This document shows, piece after piece, positions 1 through 9,719 of a stretch of 64,000 bases of DNA (positions are counted from its first letter, which is position 1; the number at the start of each line of letters is the position of its first letter). Made by a program: the position numbers and the translations under genes. Source of the stretch: Sporosarcina sp. (GTDB lineage: Bacteria > Bacillota > Bacilli > Bacillales_A > Planococcaceae); NCBI GenBank assembly GCA_026169375.1, contig JAPFCR010000035.1, forward strand, positions 240,053 through 304,052, written 5' to 3'. Below the pieces are notes generated by a model. It was not told the origin of the DNA and made no database searches. It was given only the letters and a program-made list of their open reading frames with translations.

Positions 1-106
1 TATGCTTCATAACGACCGCATTTCCAACAGTTACCTGTCCATCACCAGACATCGCACATGATCCGTTATGACGAACAGCAAATATCGTTGTTGCATGAAA
101 CTCCAT
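1..106 (-). CDS. hslV: HslV/ClpQ peptidase subunit, N-terminal part only
   Basis: First 35 codons of the proteolytic subunit of the HslUV (ClpYQ) ATP-dependent protease; the gene runs off the left edge. The product begins Met-Glu-Phe-His-Ala-Thr-Thr-Ile-Phe and then shows the family motif SGDGQVT. From family knowledge, the mature nucleophile would be the first Thr of the Thr-Thr pair after removal of a five-residue leader. The B. subtilis homologue instead has Ser at position 2, which is Glu here. An AGGAGG ribosome binding site lies 8 nt upstream and overlaps the xerC stop region, so hslV is translated directly after xerC, the order known from Bacillus. Confidence 0.93.
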   Translation of the reverse strand, partial: MEFHATTIFAVRHNGSCAMSGDGQVTVGNAVVMKH

Positions 107-118
107 AAATTTAACCTC

Positions 119-1018
119 CTATGCTCTTGGGTGAGTATTCATATATGTTTTTCTTAAATGTTCTTTTGTCATATGTGTATATACTTGCGTCGAAGAGAGA
201 TGGGAATGTCCTAACAGCTCTTGGACTGATCGCATATCTGCTCCATTTTCTAATAAATGTGTTGCAAATGTATGACGTAACATATGTGGATAAATTTTAG
301 TATGTAGCGAAGCACGTTCCATCACGCTATTTAAAATATAGCTGACCCCACTACTCGTTAATGGTTTACCACGCATATTCACAAACAAGATATCATGTTC
401 TTCCTTCTTCATAATTCTTGGGCGACTCTCTTCCACATATGTAGTAAGTGCCTCGTTTGCAAAACTTCCAAAAGGAATATAACGCTCCTTCCTTCCTTTT
501 CCCATCACTTTTACAATGCCAAGATTATTGTCAACATCTACTGTTTTTAAAGACGTCAATTCACTTACGCGCATTCCTGTTGCATAAAGCATTTCTAGAA
601 TCGCATAATCTCGTAGCGACTTTAAATCTGATCCTGCACATGCTTCAAATAGCATCTCCATTTCTTTTTCATAAAAAAAAGCAGGTATTTTCTCTTGCTT
701 TTTTGGATGATGAAGGACTGTAAATGCATAATCTGGAACATTATAACGGATATTTGCAAACTTAAAAAAAGAGCGAATCGAAGAAATTTTTCTAGAGATT
801 GATGTTCTTGCTAACCCTTTATTATATAAAGTTGTTGCATAAAGTCTTGCTTCCACATAAGTAACATCATGTAAGTTTTCTATTCCTTCAACTGTAAGAA
901 ACGACAAGAATTCATCAATGTCTGTCGCATATTCAGTTGCAGTATATGATGAATAATTACGTTCCAATTGGATATATAACATATATTCATCCCGAACAAC
1001 TGAAGGCTTGATTGTCAA
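119..1018 (-). CDS. xerC: Tyrosine recombinase XerC (CodV)
   Basis: Site-specific recombinase that, with a partner XerD-type protein, resolves chromosome dimers at dif. The 299-aa length is normal. An N-terminal SAM-like core-binding domain (about 1-95) precedes the catalytic domain. All active-site residues are present: Arg150 (ATGMRVSEL), Lys174 (GKGRKER), His245 and Arg248 (PHMLRHT), His271 (LLGHSHL) and nucleophile Tyr280. The start is TTG, chosen because GGAG lies 7 nt upstream and no other start fits. The neighbours are topA upstream and hslV downstream. The trmFO gene normally found between topA and xerC in Bacillus is missing; a 268-bp AT-rich spacer is there instead. Confidence 0.96.
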   Translation of the reverse strand: MTIKPSVVRDEYMLYIQLERNYSSYTATEYATDIDEFLSFLTVEGIENLHDVTYVEARLYATTLYNKGLARTSISRKISSIRSFFKFANIRYNVPDYAFTVLHHPKKQEKIPAFFYEKEMEMLFEACAGSDLKSLRDYAILEMLYATGMRVSELTSLKTVDVDNNLGIVKVMGKGRKERYIPFGSFANEALTTYVEESRPRIMKKEEHDILFVNMRGKPLTSSGVSYILNSVMERASLHTKIYPHMLRHTFATHLLENGADMRSVQELLGHSHLSSTQVYTHMTKEHLRKTYMNTHPRA

Positions 1019-1047
1019 GTGATCACTCCTTATAGAAAACCCTAGTA

Positions 1048-1077
1048 ATTATAACAGGATAATATTAAATTTGACAG
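1048..1077 (-). promoter_or_regulatory. Candidate SigA promoter for xerC-hslV
   Basis: On the minus strand a perfect TATAAT (1048-1053) is preceded by CTGTCA (1072-1077, 4 of 6 matches to TTGACA) at an 18-nt spacing. Transcription would start about 20 nt before the xerC ribosome binding site. The topA terminator lies upstream, so a separate promoter is expected here. The rest of the 1019-1247 spacer shows nothing else I can name. Confidence 0.45.
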
Positions 1078-1247
1078 TAAAATGCTTTATTAAACATTTA
1101 ATCAAACACTTCATTCAATTTTATTTTTCATTGAACTCATTGTTTTTTAAATATTCAGAAGCGCCCCACACTTCACTATACTACAAATATCTAATTATAA
1201 GCAACTATAAACAATTTAATGGTTCAACTTCATATCATTGCCCATAC

Positions 1248-1272
1248 AAAAAGAGGAGCCGAAGCCCCCCTT
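1248..1272 (-). terminator. Rho-independent terminator after topA
   Basis: A 9-bp stem with GC-rich core and G-U pairs (1251-1259 with 1264-1272) and a four-base TTCG-type loop is followed on the minus strand by five T. It lies 15 bp after the topA stop codon. Confidence 0.85.
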
Positions 1273-1286
1273 CTGTTAAATCCTAC

Positions 1287-3362
1287 TTATTGAATATCCT
1301 CTTTGTATTCACATTCTGTACATTGAATTTGAACGCCTTTTCTTGATTTCTTCTCCACGAGTGTACTTTCACACTTCGGACAAGGTCTTGCAACTGGCTT
1401 ATCCCAAGACACATACTCACACTCAGGATACTGGTCACAACCGTAAAACGTACGACGCTTTTTACTTTTTCTTTCGACTACTTGTCCTTCTTTACAAGTT
1501 GGACAACTCACGCCAATTGGCTTCATTATTGCTTTTGTATTGCGGCAATCTGGAAATCCAGAACACGCCATAAACTTTCCGTAACGACCAAGTTTATAGA
1601 CCATTGGCTCTCCACATTTCTCACAATCTTCGCCAGCCGGCTCGTCTTTAATTTCAATTTTCTCCATTTCATTGTCCGCATATTCAACATGCTTTTCAAA
1701 ATCTATATAAAAATTATCAATGACTTGGATCCATTGTTTCTTACCTTCTTCAACCGCATCTAGTTCATTTTCCATTTGCGCTGTAAATTCAACATCAATA
1801 ATATCAGGGAAAAATTCGTTCACTGCATTGTGCACGATTGTCCCTAATTCAGTTGGAATAAAACGCTTTGCATCCAGCGTTACGTAGCCTCTTCGCTGAA
1901 TTGTATCAAGCGTAGGTGCAAATGTTGATGGACGCCCTATTCCGAGTTCTTCAAGCGTACGAACGAGTCGTGCTTCTGTAAATCTCGGTGGTGGTTGTGT
2001 GAAGTGTTGTTTCGGGTCGATTTCTTCAAACTTGACTTGTTCCCCTTTTTCAAGCGGTGGTAAAATCCGATCTTTCTCTTCTGTTTTATCGTCATTTCCT
2101 TCAACATAGACTTTCATAAAACCTTCGAATTTCACTTGTGAACCTGTCGATCTAAACTTCGCATCACCATTGACTAGATCTACACGTACTGTATCTAAAA
2201 TTGCTGGTGCCATTTGACTTGCAACAAGACGTTCCCAAATCAACTTGTATAATCTAAATTGATCACGCGATAAATGTTCTTTTAGCGCTGCTGGTGGACG
2301 CATCACAGACGTTGGACGAATCGCTTCGTGCGCGTCTTGAGCATTTTTCTTCTTGCTCTCTTTTTTCTTCGGTCCAGACGCTAAATATTCTTTACCGTAC
2401 GTCTTTTCAATAAATCCTTTTGACTCTTCCTTTGCACTGTCCGCAATTCGTGTCGAGTCTGTTCTCATATAAGTGATGAGCCCGACTGTACCTTCTTTTC
2501 CAATGCTAATTCCTTCATATAACTGTTGCGCAATCATCATCGTTTTTCTTGCTCGGAAGTTTAACTTACGTGCCGCCTCTTGTTGTAAAGATGACGTCGT
2601 GAATGGAACAGCCGGATTTCTCTTACGTTCTCTTTTCACAACGTCATGAACTTCAAAGTTGTCCCCTTCTATTTGCTTGAGGACTTTGTCAACTTCTTCT
2701 TTATTTGCTAAGCCTTGTTTCTTTTTTAAATTACCATAATAAGACGCTTCGAATTTGGAACGCCCTTTTTTAACCGTTGTACTGATGCTCCAATATTCTT
2801 CTGGCTCAAATTTATTAATTTCATTTTCGCGATCAATAATTAAGCGCAGTGCTACAGATTGAACTCGGCCTGCTGATAATCCTTTTTTAACTTTCTTCCA
2901 AAGGATCGGACTAATGTTATAACCAACTAAACGATCTAAAATTCTACGTGCCTGTTGAGAATCAACTAGATCCATATCAATGGGTCTTGGGTTTTTAAAT
3001 GATTCTTTAATCGCATCTTTCGTAATCTCGTTAAAAACGACTCGACAATCCGACTCAATGTCAATACCCAGTTGGAAAGCTAAATGCCAAGCAATTGCTT
3101 CTCCTTCTCTGTCGGGGTCAGCCGCGAGATAAATCTTTTTGACTTTCTTTGCATCTTTCTTTAACTCTTGAAGAATTGGACCTTTTCCACGAATCGTAAT
3201 GTATTTCGGTTCATAGTTATTTTCAGTATCTACACCCATTTGACTCTTAGGAAGATCCCTTAAATGTCCTAATGATGCTCTTACAATATACTTTTTCCCC
3301 AAATAGCGTTCAATCGTTTTTGCTTTCGCCGGGGATTCCACGATTACTAAATAATCTGCCAT
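1287..3362 (-). CDS. topA: DNA topoisomerase I (type IA)
   Basis: Relaxes negatively supercoiled DNA through a 5'-phosphotyrosine intermediate. The 691-aa protein matches the family length. The Toprim domain carries Glu9 (IVESPAKA) and the acidic triad DPDREGEA at 82-89. The catalytic Tyr is Tyr298 in GLITYMRTD. The C-terminus has three four-Cys zinc-ribbon modules (CEKCG...CSGFPDC, CPTC...CDQYPEC, CPKC...CTEC). The ATG start has a purine-rich GGGGGAAA site upstream. topA follows dprA and is closed by its own terminator, so xerC-hslV are probably transcribed separately. Confidence 0.97.
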   Translation of the reverse strand: MADYLVIVESPAKAKTIERYLGKKYIVRASLGHLRDLPKSQMGVDTENNYEPKYITIRGKGPILQELKKDAKKVKKIYLAADPDREGEAIAWHLAFQLGIDIESDCRVVFNEITKDAIKESFKNPRPIDMDLVDSQQARRILDRLVGYNISPILWKKVKKGLSAGRVQSVALRLIIDRENEINKFEPEEYWSISTTVKKGRSKFEASYYGNLKKKQGLANKEEVDKVLKQIEGDNFEVHDVVKRERKRNPAVPFTTSSLQQEAARKLNFRARKTMMIAQQLYEGISIGKEGTVGLITYMRTDSTRIADSAKEESKGFIEKTYGKEYLASGPKKKESKKKNAQDAHEAIRPTSVMRPPAALKEHLSRDQFRLYKLIWERLVASQMAPAILDTVRVDLVNGDAKFRSTGSQVKFEGFMKVYVEGNDDKTEEKDRILPPLEKGEQVKFEEIDPKQHFTQPPPRFTEARLVRTLEELGIGRPSTFAPTLDTIQRRGYVTLDAKRFIPTELGTIVHNAVNEFFPDIIDVEFTAQMENELDAVEEGKKQWIQVIDNFYIDFEKHVEYADNEMEKIEIKDEPAGEDCEKCGEPMVYKLGRYGKFMACSGFPDCRNTKAIMKPIGVSCPTCKEGQVVERKSKKRRTFYGCDQYPECEYVSWDKPVARPCPKCESTLVEKKSRKGVQIQCTECEYKEDIQ

Positions 3363-3468
3363 AAATTTTTCCCCCTTCTATAGAGGTTTCGATTTTCAAC
3401 CTGAAAAGAATACCTGTTGCAAAATGTATAACAGATTTTCAGAAAAAGCAAATTTTCTAGCAGTTTTT

Positions 3469-4350
3469 TTATTTTCTTAACGTATCAATCACTTGAAAAC
3501 CGTGTGATAATGGCGCTGCACCCTCACCAATTAATTTATTTGGACCTTCTGATAAAGGAGAGGTAATTGGGCCGGGTACTGCAAATATATCTTTCCCGTG
3601 GTCTAATGCGTGCTCTACAGTACTCATTGTTCCGCTTTTTTTCATAGACTCAGTGACAATAACCGCATTTGACAAGCCACTGATTATACGATTTCTCATT
3701 GGAAATGTCCACCTTTCTGGTCTTACATAAGGTGGATATTCCGTCACTAGTAAGTGTTTTGTAGCAATTATTTCCTTTATATTTTTATTTTCTCGTGGAT
3801 ACAAATGAAATAACCCATGACCAAGTACTGCTATTGTTTTTCCGCCGTACCGGATTGCTGCTTCATGCGCAAATGTGTCAGCACCTTTTGCTAGACCAGA
3901 AACGATAATAACATCATTTTTAACAAGTGGCGGAACGATATAAGATAGTGCTTTCTCGGAATAAAATGTCGATTTTCTTGCGCCAATAATCGCTACTTTT
4001 CTTTCATTTTCTAATAATCTCGCATCCCCTTGCGCATATAAAATAGCAGGTGGATCAACCATAATAGAAAGTTCTTTTGGATAACATGGATTTGTAAAAG
4101 GAATAGGAATGATGTGATGAGTCTCGTATATCTGTTCAAATGGGGTGGATGAACTTTGAGATAAATGCTCTTTTAATCTACTTGCTTTATCGAACGTTAA
4201 ATTCAATAAATAAGCTAGTTTCTTCGCCGAGTAAGTAGGATAGCGTATGAGTTCTGGATCTTCTTCTAATAATTGTCTGAAACGATTTGCGGGGGCTGGT
4301 AAAAAATAATGGATTGTTAGAAATCTTTTTTCAACATCCGATAATTGCAT
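3469..4350 (-). CDS. dprA: DNA processing protein DprA (Smf)
   Basis: Binds incoming single-stranded DNA during natural transformation and loads RecA. The 293-aa protein has an N-terminal helical domain and the Rossmann-like DprA fold, with VSGLAKGADTFAHEAA and the following VLGHGLFHLYPREN. I chose the ATG at 4348-4350 because GGAGG lies 7 nt upstream. The frame is open for 19 more codons, but that extension runs through the sucD terminator and has no binding site. It sits between sucD and topA as in Bacillus. Confidence 0.95.
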   Translation of the reverse strand: MQLSDVEKRFLTIHYFLPAPANRFRQLLEEDPELIRYPTYSAKKLAYLLNLTFDKASRLKEHLSQSSSTPFEQIYETHHIIPIPFTNPCYPKELSIMVDPPAILYAQGDARLLENERKVAIIGARKSTFYSEKALSYIVPPLVKNDVIIVSGLAKGADTFAHEAAIRYGGKTIAVLGHGLFHLYPRENKNIKEIIATKHLLVTEYPPYVRPERWTFPMRNRIISGLSNAVIVTESMKKSGTMSTVEHALDHGKDIFAVPGPITSPLSEGPNKLIGEGAAPLSHGFQVIDTLRK

Positions 4351-4366
4351 AAACATTCCTCCATAT

Positions 4367-4401
4367 AAAAAGTACAACGTATATTCACGACACGTTGTAC
4401 T
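4367..4401 (-). terminator. Rho-independent terminator between sucD and dprA
   Basis: A perfect 10-bp inverted repeat (AGTACAACGT at 4371-4380 with its complement at 4392-4401) and an 11-nt loop precede a T run on the minus strand. It starts 8 bp beyond the sucD stop codon, and the dprA ribosome binding site follows at once. dprA therefore depends on read-through or on a promoter I could not identify. Confidence 0.8.
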
Positions 4402-4408
4402 TCTCATC

Positions 4409-5311
4409 TTAATGTGTTTTTACTTTTTCGTAAAGACCTTTTTCTTTAACAACTTTAATAAAGGTCTCTCCAATGACTGATGGCGTCTCAGCAGTTTCAA
4501 CACCCGCAGCATTGAGTGCTTTAATTTTATCAGCTGCTGATCCTTTTCCACCAGAAATAATTGCACCAGCATGCCCCATACGTTTACCTTCAGGTGCCGT
4601 TTGACCGCCGATGAAGCCAACGACAGGTTTTGTCATATGTTCTGTAATCCATTCTGCTGCCTCTTCTTCAGCCGTTCCACCGATTTCTCCAATCATTACA
4701 ACGGCATATGTTTCCGGATCTTCGTTAAACTCTTTTAAAACATCGATAAAACTCGTCCCATTGACTGGGTCTCCGCCAATTCCTACAGCTGTTGTTTGGC
4801 CGATTCCTGCTTTACTTAATTGGTGTGTTGCTTCATACGTCAGCGTACCTGAGCGGGATACAACACCGACATGCCCTTTTGTATGAATATACCCAGGCAT
4901 AATCCCAATCTTACACTCATCTGCTGTAATAACACCTGGGCAGTTTGGTCCAACGAGACGTGTCTTTTTCCCTTCCATATAACGCTTTACTTTCACCATA
5001 TCTAAAATTGGTATATGTTCTGTAATACAAATAACCATATCTAATTCTGCATCTACTGCTTCCATAATAGCATCCGCAGCAAATGGTGCTGGTACGTAAA
5101 TAACTGAAACAGAAGCGCCTGTCTCTTCCACAGCATCGACCACTGTATTAAAAACTGGTACACCTTCCGCAGTCTCCCCGCCTCTACCTGGTGTCACGCC
5201 TGCTACAATTTTCGTTCCATACTCGAGCATTTCTTTCGTATGAAAGAGTGCTGTCGCTCCCGTGATTCCTTGTACGAGCACTTTTGTCTCTTTATTAATA
5301 TAAATACTCAT
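4409..5311 (-). CDS. sucD: Succinyl-CoA synthetase alpha subunit
   Basis: Alpha subunit of the TCA-cycle enzyme converting succinyl-CoA to succinate with substrate-level phosphorylation; it binds CoA and carries the phosphohistidine. The 300-aa product has the CoA-binding Rossmann domain ([11 protein letters not shown]), GPNCPGVI and the phosphorylated His247 in [10 protein letters not shown]. It lies 18 bp after sucC in the same operon and is closed by the terminator at 4367-4401. Confidence 0.97.
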   Translation of the reverse strand: MSIYINKETKVLVQGITGATALFHTKEMLEYGTKIVAGVTPGRGGETAEGVPVFNTVVDAVEETGASVSVIYVPAPFAADAIMEAVDAELDMVICITEHIPILDMVKVKRYMEGKKTRLVGPNCPGVITADECKIGIMPGYIHTKGHVGVVSRSGTLTYEATHQLSKAGIGQTTAVGIGGDPVNGTSFIDVLKEFNEDPETYAVVMIGEIGGTAEEEAAEWITEHMTKPVVGFIGGQTAPEGKRMGHAGAIISGGKGSAADKIKALNAAGVETAETPSVIGETFIKVVKEKGLYEKVKTH

Positions 5312-5329
5312 CTTTTATCCCTGCCTTTC

Positions 5330-6490
5330 TTAGCCTACGCGTTCAACAATCTTCTGTGCACCGTCTGCCATTGAATCTGCAGCGATGATATCAAGTCCTG
5401 ATTCGTTCAATAAAGCTTTCCCTTTCCTAACATTTGTACCTTCTAAACGCACGACAAGTGGAACTTCTAAGCCGACTTCTTTTGCAGCTGTAATCACACC
5501 TTCTGCAATGACATCACACTTCATAATTCCACCGAATATGTTTACGAAAATACCTTTTACCGCTTCATCTGAAAGGATAATTTTAAACGCTTCTGTAACT
5601 TTTTCAGCTGTTGCACCGCCACCAACGTCAAGGAAGTTAGCAGGTGTTCCACCGTAGTAATGGATTGTATCCATTGTTGCCATAGCAAGGCCAGCACCGT
5701 TAACCATACAGCCGATATTTCCATCTAAAGCGATATAGCTAAGGTCATATTTAGATGCTTCAATTTCTTTTGGATCTTCTTCGTCATAATCACGAAGTTC
5801 TACAATATCCTTATGTCGATATAATGCACTCTCATCAAAATTAAATTTTGCATCAAGTGCTAAAATATCCTCTTCCGCCGTTACGACAAGTGGATTAATC
5901 TCTACAGTTGAGGCATCTTTTTCAATAAATACTTTGTAAAGACCTAACATAAAGTTTACTGCCTTATTGACAAGATGTTTTGGAATATTAATGTTGAAAG
6001 CAATCCGTCGTGCTTGAAATCCCGTTAATCCAACAACTGGATCAATCACTTCTTTGAATATTTTCTCAGGTGTCTCCGCAGCAACTGCTTCAATGTCAAC
6101 GCCGCCTTCTTCAGAACCCATTAGTACAACGCGTTCTGACGTCGGATCTAATACATAGCCTATATAATACTCTTTTTCGATATTAGAACCTTCTTCAATC
6201 AGTAAACGCTTTACTTCTTTTCCTTCTGGACCTGTTTGTTCCGTGACAAGAATTTCACCTAATAATTCTTTGGCATACGCGCGAACTTCGTCAAGGGTTT
6301 TAGCGATCTTAACGCCACCTGCTTTACCTCGTCCCCCCGCATGAATTTGTGCTTTAACGACAATCACATCTGTCGTTAATTGTTTAGCTGCTCTAACTGC
6401 CTCTTCAGGTGAAAAAGCGACGATTCCGTTTGAAACAGCTACACCATAATCACGTAAAATCTGTTTACCTTGATATTCATGGATATTCAT
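5330..6490 (-). CDS. sucC: Succinyl-CoA synthetase beta subunit
   Basis: Beta subunit (386 aa) with an N-terminal ATP-grasp domain ([26 protein letters not shown]) and a C-terminal CoA-ligase domain ([13 protein letters not shown]). It binds the nucleotide and forms the enzyme with SucD. The start at 6490 is set by GGAGG 7 nt upstream. An in-frame ATG six codons earlier overlaps that site and is unlikely. It is the first gene of the sucCD unit, with its own promoter upstream. Confidence 0.97.
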   Translation of the reverse strand: MNIHEYQGKQILRDYGVAVSNGIVAFSPEEAVRAAKQLTTDVIVVKAQIHAGGRGKAGGVKIAKTLDEVRAYAKELLGEILVTEQTGPEGKEVKRLLIEEGSNIEKEYYIGYVLDPTSERVVLMGSEEGGVDIEAVAAETPEKIFKEVIDPVVGLTGFQARRIAFNINIPKHLVNKAVNFMLGLYKVFIEKDASTVEINPLVVTAEEDILALDAKFNFDESALYRHKDIVELRDYDEEDPKEIEASKYDLSYIALDGNIGCMVNGAGLAMATMDTIHYYGGTPANFLDVGGGATAEKVTEAFKIILSDEAVKGIFVNIFGGIMKCDVIAEGVITAAKEVGLEVPLVVRLEGTNVRKGKALLNESGLDIIAADSMADGAQKIVERVG

Positions 6491-6540
6491 CTTACATCCT
6501 CCAATCAAACTTGTAGATCAATAAAGTGCTTACCGTTATA

Positions 6541-6569
6541 AGTGTAGTAAAGATGACACATAATGTCCA
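6541..6569 (-). promoter_or_regulatory. SigA-type promoter for sucCD
   Basis: TGGACA (6564-6569, 5 of 6) and TACACT (6541-6546, 4 of 6) are separated by 17 nt on the minus strand in the 130-bp spacer between ylqH and sucC. The predicted transcript has a leader of about 45 nt. Confidence 0.5.
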
Positions 6570-6620
6570 CATATGACTTTTAAATTACTCGAAAATTTCT
6601 AATCTATTTATATTTTTATA

Positions 6621-6914
6621 TTAAGTAGATTTTCTTTTTAATTCATGTCTTTGATCAACATGATAAATATAAGCAAATACTTCGGATACAGCTTGGTATA
6701 GCTCTTCTGGAATCGATTCATTAATATCTAATTGACCTAATAATTCTAGTAAACTTGGATCTTCTTGAATTGGGACCGCATTTTCTTTTGCTTTCATTAA
6801 AATATTTTCTGCTATTTTCCCTTTTCCTTTTGCAACTACTTTCGGTGCATCTGACTCAGTTGGTTCATAAGAAAGTGCAACAGCTTCTTTTCTAATCTCT
6901 TTATTTGCTGTCAT
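6621..6914 (-). CDS. ylqH: FlhB C-terminal-domain-like protein (YlqH)
   Basis: Small 97-aa protein matching the cytoplasmic C-terminal part of FlhB/YscU, the type III export switch protein: EAVALSYEP, KVVAKGKG, AKENAVPIQEDPSL and ESIPEELYQAVSEVFAYIY. It has no membrane segments and begins just after the place where FlhB carries its self-cleaving NPTH motif, so it resembles the cleaved FlhB fragment. Its start overlaps the stop of the FliK-like gene upstream (ATGA). Such pairs occur in Bacillus between rnhB and sucC. Their function is not established. Confidence 0.88.
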   Translation of the reverse strand: MTANKEIRKEAVALSYEPTESDAPKVVAKGKGKIAENILMKAKENAVPIQEDPSLLELLGQLDINESIPEELYQAVSEVFAYIYHVDQRHELKRKST

Positions 6915-8761
6915 ATTCGAAAATCCAATCCTCCTTCATAAACCTCTTTTGCTTTCGCAGGCTTGCTTTCTTTTTCATGCTCAAGGAAACCTTCGAAAAA
7001 CACACCTGACAACGTATAACCGATTGCGCTTAAACCGTCTTTCAGCTGTTCTTCTAAAGGTTGGCCGAGCATTTTTAATGTAGCGTCTTCGTTAAAAACA
7101 GTCACCGTCACAATTCGATTTTGAACTTGCATATCAACAACCGTTTCCTGTAGTGAATGTAAATTCAAATAAAAAAGAATTCGTGCGAAGTCTGCATCTA
7201 TTTTATCGTCTTCTTTCATGCGGCCATTCCACTGTAAAGTGGCATCTATTTTCTTACCGAAAAATTCTAATGGTAATTGCATCACGAGTTGCTGATTGAC
7301 ACCACTTTCAGTAGACATTAAAGGGCTTCCATTCATACGCACAACAAATTGCTCAGCTATTTCTCGTGCATTTGCAGATATCGCTGGATCATGTAGCATC
7401 GTTAACAATTGCGGCTTCAATGTTTGCATCAAGCGCTCAGGTTGCGCTTCTTTTCCTAGTAAGGCAGATTCATAATTCATCCCAAGTGAACGAAAAATTG
7501 TTTGTATAGTATCTTTCATCATTTTCCCGTCAATCGCTGTTGAGACAGTTGACTCTGCTAATTGAACAAGCTGCTGAACAGCAGTACGATTTGATTGTTC
7601 AGCGTTTTGTAAAAGCGTCATCATTTTGCTAGAATCATTACTTGGTTCGCCGTAGTTTAATAAAGATAACAATGTTTGTGTTAATTGATTTGGCAACTGG
7701 TTGATTGGTTGATTTGCAACTTGGTTTGTCGATTGCATCAGATTCTTCGCTACACTTTCACTTAACATTTGAACTACGGCTTGAGCAAATGATTGCATGC
7801 CTTGTGTACGTGCGATCGTCACTAAACTTTCTCTTTGACTGGTCGTTAAACTGCTTAACTCTGAAACGAATTGCGAAATAGTTTCTAATTGCGGTAGTGA
7901 TAAACTTCCTTGTGGCACTTGCGAAAATCCCGCTCGTTCAGCGATGATTGTAGCTAATGTATTTGGTAAGTTTGGTAGTGACGCTTGACGTGGAATAATT
8001 CCCGATTCCTTTAAAAGTTGAAGTGTTGAAAAACGTAATTCAGGACTTTGCTCGTTATTTAACAACGTCCTTAATGACTCTCCTAATAACGCTGTACTTG
8101 TTGATGTTGCAAGAGGTCTTTCGATTTGACTCAGCACTTTTAGCATGTTTTCTCTCATTTGCGCCGGAATCGAAGAATCACTTTGTAAAGTGGTTTTTAA
8201 GGATTGCATCGTTGTATGTAATCCTTCTTTTGACTCTACACCTAAAATGGCTTGAAAGAGGTTTTCTGTTAGCGGTAATTTCAGGTTTAACATTTTCTGA
8301 ATGGATCCTAATGCATTTTGTTGATTTTCTGTTGGTGTTCCTTGTAGCAGTTGAACCGCCTGCAAAATCCCCTCTCGACTAATCGGGATTTTATTTTCAA
8401 GTACGAAAGATAATAGCGTTGTCATTTCAGGTGACTTAGGCAACTGCATCGCTTGTATTAAATTTTGTAGTTGTTGCCCAACATTTGCTTGTGCGCTTGT
8501 AGGTCCTGAAATAATTTTCAGTTGAACTTCCGGTTGTACAGATGTCACTTGAAAATAATACGAATCACCCGCTCTCATCGGCACTTCTAACTTGGCGACC
8601 ATTTTATGATTGCCTACTTGCACTTCTGCTAATTGCCCGGGAAATAATTGTTGAATTTTGCCATGAATCATTTGACCTTCATTTAACACGAGTGGTTGTT
8701 GGCTCCCCTGAGCTGCTCCAGTCATTTGTGATTGGATGGTATTCATAAATGAAATTGACAT
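6911..8761 (-). CDS. ylqG: FliK-like hypothetical protein (YlqG)
   Basis: 616-aa protein of unproven function. The middle (about 130-460) is Gln/Ser/Leu/Asn-rich with low complexity, including Asn-Gln repeats near 355. The last ~120 residues (TLQWNGR, ARILFYLNLHSLQETVVDM, NRIVTVTVF) resemble the C-terminal domain of the hook-length protein FliK. There is no signal peptide or membrane segment. AAAGGAGGAAAGGAGT lies directly before the ATG. It is translationally coupled to ylqH, a FlhB-C-like protein. FliK and FlhB are known partners, so the pair may act together outside the main flagellar operon; this is inference. Confidence 0.8.
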   Translation of the reverse strand: MSISFMNTIQSQMTGAAQGSQQPLVLNEGQMIHGKIQQLFPGQLAEVQVGNHKMVAKLEVPMRAGDSYYFQVTSVQPEVQLKIISGPTSAQANVGQQLQNLIQAMQLPKSPEMTTLLSFVLENKIPISREGILQAVQLLQGTPTENQQNALGSIQKMLNLKLPLTENLFQAILGVESKEGLHTTMQSLKTTLQSDSSIPAQMRENMLKVLSQIERPLATSTSTALLGESLRTLLNNEQSPELRFSTLQLLKESGIIPRQASLPNLPNTLATIIAERAGFSQVPQGSLSLPQLETISQFVSELSSLTTSQRESLVTIARTQGMQSFAQAVVQMLSESVAKNLMQSTNQVANQPINQLPNQLTQTLLSLLNYGEPSNDSSKMMTLLQNAEQSNRTAVQQLVQLAESTVSTAIDGKMMKDTIQTIFRSLGMNYESALLGKEAQPERLMQTLKPQLLTMLHDPAISANAREIAEQFVVRMNGSPLMSTESGVNQQLVMQLPLEFFGKKIDATLQWNGRMKEDDKIDADFARILFYLNLHSLQETVVDMQVQNRIVTVTVFNEDATLKMLGQPLEEQLKDGLSAIGYTLSGVFFEGFLEHEKESKPAKAKEVYEGGLDFRI

Positions 8762-8799
8762 ACTCCTTTCCTCCTTTCCTCTGTTGTCGCTCGTTTAAT

Positions 8800-9567
8800 T
8801 TAACTGTTTATTAATGATTTTACTGGCTCAAATGTTCTTCGGTGGTGTACACATGGTCCATGTGTTTCTAAAGCCTTTACATGATCAGCTGTTCCGTATC
8901 CAGCATTTTTTTCAAATTGATACATCGGATAATCTTCATGGATTTGTTTCATATAGTCATCCCGCGTTGTTTTAGCTAACATAGATGCGGCAGCAACCGC
9001 CAAACTTTGTGCATCCGCTTTTACAACTGATGCCGTTCGTTGCTGTAAAGATAAAGCCATTGCATCAGCGATTACAAAATCTGGTCTTGTTTCTAAAGTC
9101 TTCACCGCCATTTCCATAGATTTTCGCGTTGCTTCATATATATTGATGTCATCAATCACATTCGCTGGTTGAATATGAATTGCATAAGCGATTGCGATTT
9201 CTTTTATTTTCTCAGCAAATTGTTCTCTTTTTTCTTTAGATACTGCTTTTGAATCATCCAAACCTATTAGTTCATCACAATCATCCGGTAATATCACGGC
9301 TGCTGTAACGACAGGACCCGCTAATGGACCTCTTCCTGCTTCATCCACTCCAGCAATCAACGCTTCTGGAAATGGCTTATAAGACGCATCAAAGTCTTTC
9401 TTAGCAATATGCGCTAGACGTTTTAATCCCCTTTTTTTGTGATTTGCATGCCATCGTTTTAAGGCTCTTTTCACGCCTATTCTTTCATCACTTTCTAGCT
9501 CTTCAATCCATTTAGTTGGTGTTTCTTGTTCTTTTAAAAGCACTTCAATTTCTTTCACTGTTTTCAT
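8800..9567 (-). CDS. rnhB: Ribonuclease HII
   Basis: Removes RNA from RNA:DNA hybrids and initiates ribonucleotide excision repair. The 255-aa protein carries catalytic Asp75-Glu76 in GVDEAGRGPLAGPV, LDDSK near 104 and Asp168 in VIADAM. The GYGTADH stretch near the C-terminus is typical of the family. An AGGTGATC site precedes the ATG. A basic N-terminal extension (about 1-60) is found in the Bacillus enzymes too. It lies downstream of rbgA after that gene's terminator. Confidence 0.96.
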   Translation of the reverse strand: MKTVKEIEVLLKEQETPTKWIEELESDERIGVKRALKRWHANHKKRGLKRLAHIAKKDFDASYKPFPEALIAGVDEAGRGPLAGPVVTAAVILPDDCDELIGLDDSKAVSKEKREQFAEKIKEIAIAYAIHIQPANVIDDINIYEATRKSMEMAVKTLETRPDFVIADAMALSLQQRTASVVKADAQSLAVAAASMLAKTTRDDYMKQIHEDYPMYQFEKNAGYGTADHVKALETHGPCVHHRRTFEPVKSLINS

Positions 9568-9672
9568 GTGATCACCTAACTTTCTCTATTTTACTATCGG
9601 CGTATTTTAATATTTCTTTATTCGACAAGACGATATCGATTTCTTTGAATTGAATTTATTTTTTATCATTTT

Positions 9673-9719
9673 AAAAAGGCCGTTAGCCAAATGCGTGAAT
9701 ACACATTGGCTACGGCTTA
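9673..9719 (-). terminator. Rho-independent terminator after rbgA
   Basis: Long imperfect stem (left arm 9677-9691, right arm 9704-9718, with two single-base bulges) followed by a T run on the minus strand. The outer arm includes the rbgA stop codon. Confidence 0.8.

Noticed and set aside
1071..1346. Plus-strand 91-codon frame between xerC and topA as a possible small gene or trmFO remnant
   Set aside because: Composition is AT-rich low complexity, it overlaps the topA terminator and the topA 3' end, and it shows no similarity to TrmFO.
4351..4407. DprA start 19 codons further upstream
   Set aside because: The extension passes through the sucD terminator stem and lacks a ribosome binding site, while the inner ATG has GGAGG at 7 nt.
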